A stretch of DNA of 64,000 nt from Aerococcus christensenii (GTDB lineage Bacteria > Bacillota > Bacilli > Lactobacillales > Aerococcaceae), in the NCBI RefSeq assembly GCF_001543105.1, contig NZ_CP014159.1:1426001-1490000 (forward strand). Direction: 5' to 3'. Position numbers and translations under genes: made by a program. Each line of letters opens with the position of its first letter. Position 1 is the first letter of the stretch. A model generated the notes under the pieces. It made no database searches and was not told the DNA's origin. It saw only the letters and a program-made list of their open reading frames with translations. Below, in pieces: positions 21,703 to 32,900 of the stretch.

Positions 21703-22824
21703 GTGCTAAAGAAATCTAAAAAAGTAAAAAATAACCAAAGTCGAAGAGCAAAGAAATCTTCAAGTTTCTCAAGGCGTTTAGTGAAAAGCTTGATCTTTAC
21801 CTTAACCCTCGTGGTGGTGGTCTTTGCTTTATTGATGGCTTTCTTGATGAAGTCGGGAGGAACGGGCGCGAAGAAAGACGTGAAGGTAGAGATTCCTACT
21901 GGGGCGACGAGTGATCAAATTGCTTATATCTTAGACAAAGAGGGCGTGGTTTTTAGTGGGGATTTGTTCAAGATCTACATGCGGGTGGTGAAACATTCTC
22001 CTATTCAGGCAGGCACCTACCAGTTGACGACAGCGTCAGGTTTTGACAAGGCTTTGAATGATTTGCAAGACAAGAAGCACGTGAAGGTGAATGTCTTGTT
22101 GTTGAAAGAGGGGCAGACGCTTGAACAGATGGCAGAGGCAATGGCCGCTTATTTCAACCTCTCTAAGCAGGATGTTATGGATCAACTGACAGATCCTGAT
22201 TTTGTTCAGGAATGTGTCGCTAAGTATCCCAAACTCTTATCGGGTGTGAAGAATAATCAAGACGTTCGTTATCAGTTGGAGGGCTATCTTTTCCCGGCAA
22301 CTTATGAAGTAAAGCCGACAGATAGCTTGAAGACTTTGGTGGACAAGATGCTTCAAGAGAGTGAGAAGATCCGTCAAAAGTATGCGTCTACTTTCCAGGG
22401 ACAGGATTTGACTTGGCATCAGATCTTGACTTTGGCTTCGATTATTGAGCGAGAGGCCTCTTCTGATGAGGACCGGCAGATGGTATCTGGGGTTTTCTAT
22501 AATCGTTTAGAAGCAGGGATGCCGCTTCAGTCGGATGTGACCTTACTTTATGCGCATAAAGCGCATTTGGCTTATGTGACGGAGGCAGATACGCAAATTG
22601 ATTCGCCTTATAATCTCTACACCAATAAGGGACTAGGCCCAGGACCTTTCAATAGTCCGAGCGAGTCAAGTATTCGGGCCGCTCTTTCTCCTAAGAAGAA
22701 TGATTATTTCTTCTTTGTGGCGAACTTAGATACGAAGAAAGTCTACTATTCCAAAACCTATGAAGAGCATGAAGCCTTAGTGAAGGAACATGTCAGTGAA
22801 GACAACGCAAAATATAATCATTAA
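21703..22824 (+). CDS. mltG: Endolytic murein transglycosylase MltG
   Basis: About 373 residues: a basic cytoplasmic N-terminus, one membrane helix (around residues 25-48), a LysM-like subdomain, then the YceG domain outside. The catalytic Glu is E193 in EGYLFPATYEV. It cuts nascent glycan strands and sets their length next to the elongation machinery. The GTG at 21703 has GGAG seven bases before it; a TTG at 21685 would extend the basic tail and cannot be excluded. Located before greA as in other Firmicutes. Confidence 0.93.
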   Translation: MLKKSKKVKNNQSRRAKKSSSFSRRLVKSLIFTLTLVVVVFALLMAFLMKSGGTGAKKDVKVEIPTGATSDQIAYILDKEGVVFSGDLFKIYMRVVKHSPIQAGTYQLTTASGFDKALNDLQDKKHVKVNVLLLKEGQTLEQMAEAMAAYFNLSKQDVMDQLTDPDFVQECVAKYPKLLSGVKNNQDVRYQLEGYLFPATYEVKPTDSLKTLVDKMLQESEKIRQKYASTFQGQDLTWHQILTLASIIEREASSDEDRQMVSGVFYNRLEAGMPLQSDVTLLYAHKAHLAYVTEADTQIDSPYNLYTNKGLGPGPFNSPSESSIRAALSPKKNDYFFFVANLDTKKVYYSKTYEEHEALVKEHVSEDNAKYNH

Positions 22825-22856
22825 AAAATTGGAACAAAAAATTTAAAATAAAGCGA

Positions 22857-22885
22857 TTGCATATTTCACGACATCGTGATAGTAT
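22857..22885 (+). promoter_or_regulatory. Promoter of greA
   Basis: TTGCAT, 17-base spacer, TAGTAT. Confidence 0.6.
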
Positions 22886-22921
22886 CTTGTTATATTTATG
22901 AAACTGTTAGGAGAATGTGAA

Positions 22922-23401
22922 ATGACACAAGAAACCTTTCCAATGACTGAAGAAGGTAAAAAAAGATTAGAAGCTGAATTAGAAGATTTGAAGGTCCGTC
23001 GTCGTCCAGAAATTATCGAAAGAATCAAGATTGCTCGAGGGTTCGGGGACTTATCCGAAAACTCAGAATATGAATCCGCTAAGAATGAACAATCGGCCTT
23101 AGAAGGACAAATTGCTAAGTTGGAGCACATGATTCGTTATGCTGAAATCATCGATCCTTCTGCAGCGGGTGAAGATACGGTTTCTATTGGTAAACGGGTG
23201 AAGTTTATCGAACTTCCTGACGGAGAAGCAGAAACCTATGAAATCGTCGGAAAAGCAGAAGCTGATCCGTTCGGTGGACGTATCTCGAATGAATCTCCTA
23301 TCGCCAAGGCCATCATTGGTCATCAAGTGGGCGAAAAGGTGGATATTGAAACCCCAGGCGGACAATTTACGGTTGAAATTCTATCTGTGGAGACCGCTTA
23401 A
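22922..23401 (+). CDS. greA: Transcription elongation factor GreA
   Basis: 159 residues: an N-terminal coiled coil carrying the acidic tip ([18 protein letters not shown]), which stimulates transcript cleavage by backtracked RNA polymerase, and a C-terminal FKBP-like domain ([15 protein letters not shown]). The ATG at 22922 follows AGGAGAA; the in-frame ATG at 22898 is not preferred. Monocistronic, with its own promoter and terminator. Confidence 0.96.
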   Translation: MTQETFPMTEEGKKRLEAELEDLKVRRRPEIIERIKIARGFGDLSENSEYESAKNEQSALEGQIAKLEHMIRYAEIIDPSAAGEDTVSIGKRVKFIELPDGEAETYEIVGKAEADPFGGRISNESPIAKAIIGHQVGEKVDIETPGGQFTVEILSVETA

Positions 23402-23424
23402 TTTTATCTACAAATTCTAAACGA

Positions 23425-23450
23425 GAAGAGGGCAGAGGTCCTCTTTTTTT
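23425..23450 (+). terminator. Terminator after greA
   Basis: AAGAGG / CCTCTT stem, 8-base loop, T7 run. Confidence 0.75.
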
Positions 23451-23471
23451 GTAGTGGAGGAATAAAGGAAC

Positions 23472-23500
23472 TTGCTTCTTGGAGGAAAGTGTAGTATTCT
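23472..23500 (+). promoter_or_regulatory. Promoter of rpsB
   Basis: TTGCTT, 17-base spacer, TATTCT; it leaves a 5' UTR of about 110 bases. Confidence 0.55.
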
Positions 23501-23506
23501 AATAAA

Positions 23507-23618
23507 GTGTGTTTGAACACACCTATTTCACACGTTGTGGATGAAGACGCCGGGTGCTCAGATGAGTAGCGCCTTTTAGAAGCAACGGAGGAAAATAAAA
23601 CCAAATGGAGGTATTTAC
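23507..23618 (+). promoter_or_regulatory. rpsB 5' leader, possible ribosomal-protein leader
   Basis: About 110 untranslated bases containing GTGTTTGAACACAC (a short hairpin) and a second stem GGTGCT / AGCGCC. Autogenous S2 leaders are known in proteobacteria; I recognise no defined Firmicutes motif here. Confidence 0.35.
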
Positions 23619-24389
23619 ATGGCTCAAGTAAGCATGAAACAATTATTAGAAGCTGGTGTCCACTTCGGTCACCAAACACGTCGTTGGAATCCTAAGATGG
23701 ATCGTTACATTTTCACAGAACGGAACGGAATCTACGTTATCGACCTACAACAAACCGTTAAGTTGATTGACGAAGCTTATGACTTCATCCGTGACATCGC
23801 TGCAGAAGGTGGGAACATCTTATTTGTAGGGACCAAGAAACAAGCTCAACAAGCGGTTGAAGAAGAAGCTATTCGTTGTGGCCAATACTACGTTAACCAT
23901 CGTTGGTTAGGTGGTTTGTTAACCAACTGGAACACCATCCAAAAATCTATTCAACGTATGCGTGACATCGACCAAATGGAAGCAGACGGCACTTTCGATG
24001 TTTTACCTAAGAAAGAAGTTTCTGAATTAACCAAAGAACGTCAAAAATTAGTAGACAACTTAGGTGGTATGGCAGATATGCCTGCTATTCCTGATGCTAT
24101 CTTCGTGGTTGACCCACGCAAGGAAGAAATCGCTGTTAAGGAAGCTAAGAAGTTAAATATTCCTATCATCGCTATGGTTGACACCAACTGTGACCCAGAT
24201 GACATCGATTATGTCATTCCTTCTAACGATGACGCTATCCGTGCCATTCGTTTGATTGCTAGCCGTTTAGCAGACGCTGTTATCGAAGGAAATCATGGGG
24301 AAGACGAAGAAGCTGACGATCAAGAACTTGCAACCGACGAAGATCTTGAAAAAGTTGCTCAACAATTTGCAAGCGAAAACGAAGAATAA
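23619..24389 (+). CDS. rpsB: 30S ribosomal protein S2
   Basis: 256 residues, with the family start [27 protein letters not shown] and the LGGLLTNW signature. The C-terminus is acidic (EDEEADDQE). A structural protein of the small subunit that helps bind S1 and mRNA. ATG is preceded by GGAGGT. It is followed by tsf after an interval of 159 bases with its own promoter and hairpin. Confidence 0.97.
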   Translation: MAQVSMKQLLEAGVHFGHQTRRWNPKMDRYIFTERNGIYVIDLQQTVKLIDEAYDFIRDIAAEGGNILFVGTKKQAQQAVEEEAIRCGQYYVNHRWLGGLLTNWNTIQKSIQRMRDIDQMEADGTFDVLPKKEVSELTKERQKLVDNLGGMADMPAIPDAIFVVDPRKEEIAVKEAKKLNIPIIAMVDTNCDPDDIDYVIPSNDDAIRAIRLIASRLADAVIEGNHGEDEEADDQELATDEDLEKVAQQFASENEE

Positions 24390-24409
24390 TCGCTTAACTA
24401 TTGCAGTTA

Positions 24410-24434
24410 AGATTTAAAAATAGTAAGATATAAT
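24410..24434 (+). promoter_or_regulatory. Internal promoter ahead of tsf
   Basis: A perfect TATAAT at 24429-24434, with TTAAGA sixteen bases upstream as a plausible -35. It gives tsf its own start site at about 24441. Confidence 0.6.
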
Positions 24435-24440
24435 AGAGTA

Positions 24441-24505
24441 GATAGCTATCTTCTTAGGTAACTGAAGCTTCAAGTAGCTTTTACTTATGAGATAGCTATT
24501 TTTTT
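24441..24505 (+). terminator. Attenuator/terminator in the tsf leader
   Basis: A 10-bp stem (ATAGCTATCT at 24442-24451 with AGATAGCTAT at 24490-24499) encloses an inner hairpin (AAGTA / TACTT) and runs into seven T residues. It begins at the predicted start site, so it would cut most transcripts to about 65 bases unless bypassed. Confidence 0.65.
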
Positions 24506-24548
24506 GAAAGATTTGAAGTGTAAACTTTATTCTAGGAGGAATAAGAGA

Positions 24549-26221
<1,673 letters not shown>

Positions 26222-26225
26222 GAAT

Positions 26226-26786
26226 ATGACGATTGATAACTTATTACAAGAAACCAAAACACGGATGCAGAAGAGCGAGCAATCTTTGCAAGGGGAATTA
26301 GCGCATATTCGAGCAGGCGTAGCCAATGCGAGCTTGTTGAATGGCGTGAATGTGGAGTATTACGGAGTAGAAACTCCCCTCAATCAAATTGCTTCCATCA
26401 CGATTCCTGAAGCGCGGATGCTTTTGATTACACCTTACGACAAGACCGCCCTTACCAATATCGACAAGGCCTTACAAATGTCTGATATTGGGATTGCCCC
26501 AACAAATGATGGGGATAAGATCCGCTTAGTGATTCCGGCCTTGACCAACGAACGCCGCCAAGAGCTTTCCAAGCAAGTGGGACGTTGTTTGGAGGATGCC
26601 AAGGTGGCTGTCCGCAATATTCGACGGGATGCTAACGAACATGTGAAGGCTGCTGAGAAGGATGGGGAGATCACTGAAGATGATGCCCGCCGTATGGAAA
26701 AAGACATCCAAAAATTAACCGATGATTCTACGGCTAACTTAGAAAAATTAGCCAAGTCGAAAGAAAAAGAAATTTTAAAAGACTAA
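26226..26786 (+). CDS. frr: Ribosome recycling factor
   Basis: 186 residues, the usual length. Domain I is the long three-helix bundle and domain II the small beta region ([26 protein letters not shown]). With EF-G it splits post-termination ribosomes. The conserved C-terminal run of Lys/Glu ends KEKEILKD. Followed by a terminator. Confidence 0.96.
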   Translation: MTIDNLLQETKTRMQKSEQSLQGELAHIRAGVANASLLNGVNVEYYGVETPLNQIASITIPEARMLLITPYDKTALTNIDKALQMSDIGIAPTNDGDKIRLVIPALTNERRQELSKQVGRCLEDAKVAVRNIRRDANEHVKAAEKDGEITEDDARRMEKDIQKLTDDSTANLEKLAKSKEKEILKD

Positions 26787-26793
26787 GAAATCT

Positions 26794-26828
26794 GAGAGTG
26801 CTGACGAGAGTTGGCACTCTTTTTTTGC
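26794..26828 (+). terminator. Terminator after frr
   Basis: AGAGTGC / GCACTCT stem with a T8 run. Confidence 0.85.
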
Positions 26829-26927
26829 TTTTTGAGGGATGATTGGAGGATTGAAGACTTCTTCAGGACCTAAGGCGTAAAAAAAGAAGGATATCCTTTA
26901 AGATTTCTCTTTTTTTGAGGTTTATTG

Positions 26928-26957
26928 TTTACAATTTACCCTCACTAACAGTACAAT
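26928..26957 (+). promoter_or_regulatory. Promoter of uppS-cdsA-rseP
   Basis: TTTACA, 18-base spacer, TACAAT, about 50 bases before uppS. Confidence 0.5.
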
Positions 26958-27006
26958 TGAATAAGTATTGATTATAGTCATGTATGACGTAAAGTGAGGG
27001 GAAAAA

Positions 27007-27747
27007 ATGACCGAAACAGCTCGATTTAATCCCAATGGCGAGATTCCTAACCATGTGGCGATTATTATGGATGGAAACGGACGCTGGGCTAAGGAGAGAG
27101 GATTAAAGCGGACAGCAGGGCATCGGGAAGGTCTGAGAGCTATTAAGCGGGTAGTGGTCGCTGCTGCTAAGCTCCAGATAAAAGTCGTCACTGTCTATGC
27201 TTTTTCTACGGAGAATTGGAAACGTCCCAAGTCAGAAGTGGCCTATATTATGCAATTACCTGGCCTACTTCAAGATGAATTGTTGCCAGAATTAATGGCG
27301 AATAATGTCAAAGTTCAAATCATGGGGAAGGAAGAACATATCCCTATCTATACCAAACATACCATTAAACAAGTGATTCAAACGACTCAAAATAATACCG
27401 GCTTGATCTTGAATATTGCTTTTAATTATGGAGGAAGAGATGAGATCGTTCAAGCAACGAAAGAGATCTGCCAAGAGGTGCGGGACGGCAAGTTGACTCT
27501 CGATCAGGTGGATGAAACGACCTTATCTGCCCACTTGAAGACAGCCTGTCTGAGGGAATTTGCAGATCCGGATCTCTTGATTCGCTCCAGCGGGGAAGTT
27601 CGCCTGTCGAACTTTTTGTTGTGGCAACTCGCCTATGCTGAGATGTACTTTACGTCAGTGAAATGGCCTGATTTTGATGAAGAAACTTTTTTAGATTGTT
27701 TGGCAGCCTATCAGGAAAGAAATCGTCGGTATGGCGGTTTGAGTTAG
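27007..27747 (+). CDS. uppS: Isoprenyl (undecaprenyl) diphosphate synthase
   Basis: 246 residues, cis-prenyltransferase fold. It extends farnesyl diphosphate with isopentenyl units to the C55 lipid carrier of wall synthesis. Motifs: IIMDGNGRWAKERG (catalytic Asp), AFSTENWKRP, and the C-terminal pyrophosphate-binding DLLIRSSGEVRLSNFLLWQ. The SSGEVR variant replaces the commoner TSGE(E/Q)R but keeps the key Arg and Ser. First of three envelope genes in a row. Confidence 0.95.
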   Translation: MTETARFNPNGEIPNHVAIIMDGNGRWAKERGLKRTAGHREGLRAIKRVVVAAAKLQIKVVTVYAFSTENWKRPKSEVAYIMQLPGLLQDELLPELMANNVKVQIMGKEEHIPIYTKHTIKQVIQTTQNNTGLILNIAFNYGGRDEIVQATKEICQEVRDGKLTLDQVDETTLSAHLKTACLREFADPDLLIRSSGEVRLSNFLLWQLAYAEMYFTSVKWPDFDEETFLDCLAAYQERNRRYGGLS

Positions 27748-27763
27748 TAGAAGGAGGAAAAGC

Positions 27764-28558
27764 GTGAAGAAACGAACACGAACAGCGATTCTGGGATTAC
27801 TTTTGTTTATTCCCTTTATGGCAGTGGGAGGCTGGCCAATGACCGCCTTTATTTTAGTGGTAGCTACGCTCTCGCTGTGGGAATTTTTGAGAATGATGAA
27901 GATTCGTTGGTTCTCTTTTGAGGGAATTTTGGCTTTTTTGATGATGCTCAGTATCTATTTGCCGCGGAGTGGGTCTTTAGGAATCGCTTGGCCCCTTCAA
28001 CCGATTGATGCTTTTTATGTGGGGGTCATTGGCCTTTTTGTCCTCATGGTTTATTTCCCACAGAAGCTCACCTTCCTCAAGTTGTGTACCCTCTCCATTG
28101 CCTCTCTCTATGTAGGAATAGGCTATCATTATCTGATTATGACGAGGGACTTGGGTTTGCCGATTCTGCTGTACATTATGGGAATTATTTGGGTGAATGA
28201 TTCTTGTGCTTATATTACAGGTATCAAGTGGGGCAAGAATAAATTAGCGCCAAAGATCTCTCCTAATAAAACCATTGAGGGGGCACTAGGCGGTATTGGA
28301 GGTGCCTTAGTCTTCACTTGCTTGTTGGAATATGTTGTCTTTAAGGGCAGCTTGTCCTTCTTGCAAGCGATCCTTTTGACGGTGATCCTCTCCTTGTGTG
28401 GACAGTTTGGGGACTTGATTGAGTCTTCGATTAAGCGGCACTTTAGTGTGAAGGATTCTGGAAATTTACTTCCAGGACACGGTGGCTTGTTAGACCGGTT
28501 TGATTCCATGTTGGTCGTTTTACCCGTGTTTCATTATTTTTTAGCCTTATTCTTCTAA
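27764..28558 (+). CDS. cdsA: Phosphatidate cytidylyltransferase
   Basis: 264 residues with seven or eight membrane helices. It makes CDP-diacylglycerol, the precursor of anionic phospholipids. The C-terminal CDS signature is complete: SIKRHFSVKDSGNLLPGHGG followed by LLDRFDS. GTG start preceded by AAGGAGG, 16 bases after uppS. Confidence 0.95.
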   Translation: MKKRTRTAILGLLLFIPFMAVGGWPMTAFILVVATLSLWEFLRMMKIRWFSFEGILAFLMMLSIYLPRSGSLGIAWPLQPIDAFYVGVIGLFVLMVYFPQKLTFLKLCTLSIASLYVGIGYHYLIMTRDLGLPILLYIMGIIWVNDSCAYITGIKWGKNKLAPKISPNKTIEGALGGIGGALVFTCLLEYVVFKGSLSFLQAILLTVILSLCGQFGDLIESSIKRHFSVKDSGNLLPGHGGLLDRFDSMLVVLPVFHYFLALFF

Positions 28559-28573
28559 GAAGGGAACGAATGA

Positions 28574-29836
28574 ATGAAAGCAATAATAGTATTCTTACTG
28601 ATTTTTAGTGTAATTGTTATTTTCCATGAGTGTGGACACTTTTTCATGGCCAAGCGCGCCGGTATTTTTGTGCGGGAATTTGCGATTGGGATGGGACCTA
28701 AGATCTTCCAATTCAAAGGCAAAGAAACAGTTTATACCTTACGTTTGCTTCCTGTTGGGGGTTACGTGCGGATGGCTGGTCGGGATGAATTTGAAGACCT
28801 CATTGAAAAAGGTATGATGGTCCTTGTTCAATTGGATGAAGAAGATAAGGTGAAGGCCATTACTTTAGGAGAAGGAGAAAGTGACTTTAAGGGGTTGCCG
28901 CTAGAGGTGATGGACTTTGATTTGAATAAGGATTTATTCCTTGAAGGGATTCCGACAGGGCAGACAGATCCGGAACGTTATGAAGTGCTCCCGGATGCCT
29001 TAATTGAAGAAGTGAATGGACACAGCTTCCATCTAGCGCCCCAAGAACGGCAATTCCAGTCGGCTTCTTTGTTCAATCGTTGGATTACCAATATTATGGG
29101 GCCGGTCAATAACTTTATCTTAGGGATTCTGGTGTTTATCTTGTTAGCTTTCTTAAATGGAGGCGTCTATTCCAATGAAGCCCGATTAGGTGAGGCCCTG
29201 GAAGATTCCCCAGCTGCTAGTCAAGGCTTGAAGAAGGGTGATAAGATATTGGCAGTTAACGGTCAATCGGTAGAGAACTTTATGGAGATGCAAGCCATCA
29301 TTGCCAAACATCCCGAAGAATCCTTGGACTTTAAGGTGGAACGGGAAGGACAAGTTGCGCACTACCCAGTCACTACAGGAACGACCGAGACAAAAGACGG
29401 TCAAAAGGTCGGAAAAATCGGCTTTATGCGCTACAAAGAGGGCGGCTTCTTCAAGAAGATCGCCTATGGTTTTACAGCAACAGGAGCCTTGATTGCCGGT
29501 ATGTTAGGCGCTATCTGGAAGATGATCACACAAGGTTTTAACTTGAATAATTTAGGGGGCCCTGTGTATATGTATCAAGCCACGAAGACAACTGTTGATG
29601 TGGGATTTTCTGCGATCATCACCCTGTTAGCTTATCTGACTGTGAACTTAGGCATTGTAAACTTGCTTCCTTTGCCAGCTTTGGACGGAGGAAAAGCTTT
29701 CTTGAATATTTTGGAAGCACTAAGAGGCAAACCGCTCAGTGCCAAAACAGAAGGCATGATTAACTTGATAGGGGCGCTCTTCTTGATGGTTTTGATGTTA
29801 GCAGTTACCTGGAATGATATTTTACGTTTATTTTAA
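28574..29836 (+). CDS. rseP: Site-2 protease RseP/Eep (zinc metalloprotease)
   Basis: 420 residues in the membrane. The zinc site is FHECGHF in the first helix (HExxH), with the third ligand in PLPALDGGK near the C-terminus. A PDZ domain lies at about residues 215-280 (AASQGLKKGDKILAVNGQSVENF). In enterococci and streptococci the homologue Eep trims signal-peptide remnants and releases peptide pheromones and sigma regulators (family knowledge). It lies 15 bases after cdsA. A proS gene, often found next, is absent here; polC follows. Confidence 0.94.
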   Translation: MKAIIVFLLIFSVIVIFHECGHFFMAKRAGIFVREFAIGMGPKIFQFKGKETVYTLRLLPVGGYVRMAGRDEFEDLIEKGMMVLVQLDEEDKVKAITLGEGESDFKGLPLEVMDFDLNKDLFLEGIPTGQTDPERYEVLPDALIEEVNGHSFHLAPQERQFQSASLFNRWITNIMGPVNNFILGILVFILLAFLNGGVYSNEARLGEALEDSPAASQGLKKGDKILAVNGQSVENFMEMQAIIAKHPEESLDFKVEREGQVAHYPVTTGTTETKDGQKVGKIGFMRYKEGGFFKKIAYGFTATGALIAGMLGAIWKMITQGFNLNNLGGPVYMYQATKTTVDVGFSAIITLLAYLTVNLGIVNLLPLPALDGGKAFLNILEALRGKPLSAKTEGMINLIGALFLMVLMLAVTWNDILRLF

Positions 29837-29846
29837 TTGGAGTAAG

Positions 29847-29874
29847 AGGCCTAGCTTGAACTAGGCTTCCTTTA
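29847..29874 (+). terminator. Possible weak terminator after rseP
   Basis: GCCTAG / CTAGGC stem with a loop of 6 and a broken T tract (TTCCTTT). Confidence 0.5.
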
Positions 29875-29900
29875 TTCATAGGACTTTGGAGGGATGATGT

Positions 29901-32900
29901 GTGTTAAATCCAAAAGAAATGTTTTCGCTTTTATTGAAGCAGATCCAGTGGCCGATGGATCAAGGCGAGAACTTGGAGGGACGGATTGAATCGGTGGTGA
30001 TTCATCGCCAATCTCGGCGGTATCACTTTGAGGTCGCCTTTCCTAATCGTTTGCCGGCAGAGGTCTATCAAGCCTTTGTAGGAGGGGTAGAGAGGGCTTT
30101 CGAAGGAATTGCTCAGGTGGATGTGATCATTCACTGTGACCAAGCTCAAGCAGCTGACGAGGCGGAGATCTTGGCTTATTGGCCGATTGTTTGCCAAGAG
30201 TTGGACTTCCAACAAGGGATGGCTGGTCAGGTTTTTGACCGAGTCCCTCAATTGAAAGATCATCACTTAATTGTCTTCGCAGATAATCCCCCTGTCAAAG
30301 ACTACATTGAAGCCAACTACCTTCAGAAGGTCACGCAAGCTTATCAGCGTTTAGGTTTTTCAGGCGTGGGAGTAAGGGTAGTGATTAATGAAGTGCAGGC
30401 CAGTCAACGGCAGGAAGAATACGAGAAACGCCAACAGACCATTCAAGCTAAGCAGCAAGCGCTCGCCCAAAAAGCCACCCAGCGGACCAGTCAATCCCAG
30501 AAGAAATCAGAACAGAAGGTAGCCTCCTTTGACGAAATTCATTTTGGACGTCCCATTCATGAAAAAGACATCACGCAGTCCATGGATAAGTACGTGGAAG
30601 AACAGCGGAACGCTATTATGGAAGGGGTCGTCTTTGAAGTAGAAGTTCGGGAGTTAAGAACAGGACGGTGCATTTTAGTCGCTAAAATTACTGATTATCA
30701 TTCTGCCTTTTTAATCCAAAGATTTTCCAATTCAGAGGAAGATATTACCATCTTTCGAGGAATTAAAGAAGGTATGTGGCTGAGAGTGCGTGGCGATATC
30801 CGGATGGACGACCGTTTCGCTCGGGACTTAGTCTTAAGTGTGCGGGACATGCAGGCGGTGCATAAGCCCAAACGCCAGGACACTGCCCCTGAAGGAGAGA
30901 AGCGGGTAGAACTTCATGTTCATACCAATATGAGTACTTTGGATGCGACCAATACCGCCAACCAGTTCGTCAAACAAGCTGCAGAGTGGGGGCATACCGC
31001 CATTGCGATCACAGACCATGGGGATGTTCAAGCCTTCCCAGATGCCAGTCAAGCGGCCAAGGCCACAGGCGTCAAGGTGATCTACGGAATGGAAGCTTAC
31101 GTTGTGGATGACGGGATTCCGATCGCCTACAACCTCGCACCTGTCAACCTAGAAGAGGCAACTTATGTTGTCTTTGACGTAGAAACGACGGGCTTATCGG
31201 CTGTTTATAATACCATCATCGAGATTGGGGCCGTTAAGATGTATAAGGGCAATGTGATAGAGGAGTTCTCTGAGTTCATTAACCCTGGTCACCATCTCTC
31301 CAAATTTACGACAGACCTGACAGGGATTACAGACTCGATGGTGGCGAATGCCAAACCTGAGGAAGAAGTTATCCGTTCCTTCAAGGTCTTTTGTGAGGGC
31401 TGTATTGTGGTGGCTCACAATTCCACCTTTGACGTGGGGTTTATGGATGCGGCTTACAAGAAGTACGGCCTGGAAGTGACCACGAATCCGATCATTGATA
31501 CCTTGGAATTGGCGCGTTATCTCTATCCAGAATTCAAATCTTACCGTCTGAATACCCTCTCCAAGCATTTTAATGTGGCTTTGGAACACCACCATCGGGC
31601 TATCTACGATGCGACCTCAACGGGAGGGTTGGCTTGGATTTTTGTTAAGGAAGCTAAGGAAAAACATCAAATCCTCCTGCATGAAGAATTGAACAAGGAC
31701 CTCGGTAAGGGGGAAGCTTATAAGCAAGGGCGCCCTTATCACGTGAATATCCTTGCCAAGAATCAGAAGGGCTTGAAGACCCTCTTCCGCTTGGTGTCGG
31801 AATCCAATGTGCATTACTTCTATCGGGTGCCTCGAATTCCTCGTTCGCTTCTGGAGAAACATCGGGAAGACTTAGTGATCGGGTCGGCCTGTTCTGATGG
31901 CGAAGTCTTCACCGCTGCCATGCAGAAGGGAAAGGAAGAAGCTGAGAAATTAGCGGCCTTCTATGATTACTTAGAGATCCAACCGAAAGGAGTCTATGAA
32001 CCCTTGATTAAGGAAGGACTCATTAAAAATAACGAGGAATTAGAAAACATCATCCAGCACCTGATCGAGGTTTCAGAGGCCTTAAATATTCCGATGGTGG
32101 CGACGGGAGATGTGCATTATCTGAACCCTGAAGACCATATTTATCGGGAGATTCTTATCCATTCCATTAAGTCGAACCGCACTCGCTTTTTCCCGAAAGC
32201 CCATTTTCGGACGACCAATGAAATGCTGGAAGAATTCGCTTATTTGGGTGAGGAGAAGGCTTACGAGATCGTGGTCAAGAACTCCAACCTCGTGGCGAGC
32301 TGGATAGAGCCTGTCGAACCCATCCATGACAAGCTCTATACGCCACATATTGATGGAGCAGAGGAAGCGATTCATGATGACGCTTATGAACGGGCACATG
32401 CCATCTATGGAGATCCGCTCCCAGAATTGATTGAAGCGCGGTTGAAGAGAGAGTTGGATTCAATTATCGGAAATGGTTTCTCTGTGATCTACTACATTGC
32501 TCAAAGACTGGTTTTAAAATCCAACGAAGACGGGTATATTGTCGGGTCACGGGGGTCTGTGGGATCGTCATTTGTGGCTACCATGCTAGGAATCACAGAA
32601 GTGAACCCCCTCGCGCCTCACTATGTCTGCATGAAGTGCCACTACAGTGAATTCTTCACCCATGGAGAGATTGGATCAGGTTTTGACTTAGAGGATAAAG
32701 ATTGTCCGAACTGCGGGGAACCTTTGACCAAGAATGGGCACGATATTCCCTTTGAAACCTTCTTGGGATTTAACGGGGACAAGGTGCCTGATATCGATCT
32801 GAACTTCTCAGGCGAATATCAAGCGCAAGCCCACAACTATACCAAGGTTCTTTTCGGGGAGGATCACGTCTATAAGGCAGGGACGATTTCAACGGTCGCT

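Noticed and set aside
26890..26905. AAGGATATCCTT palindrome after frr as a second terminator
   Set aside because: No loop and no T run at the right place; a chance palindrome or protein-binding site at most.
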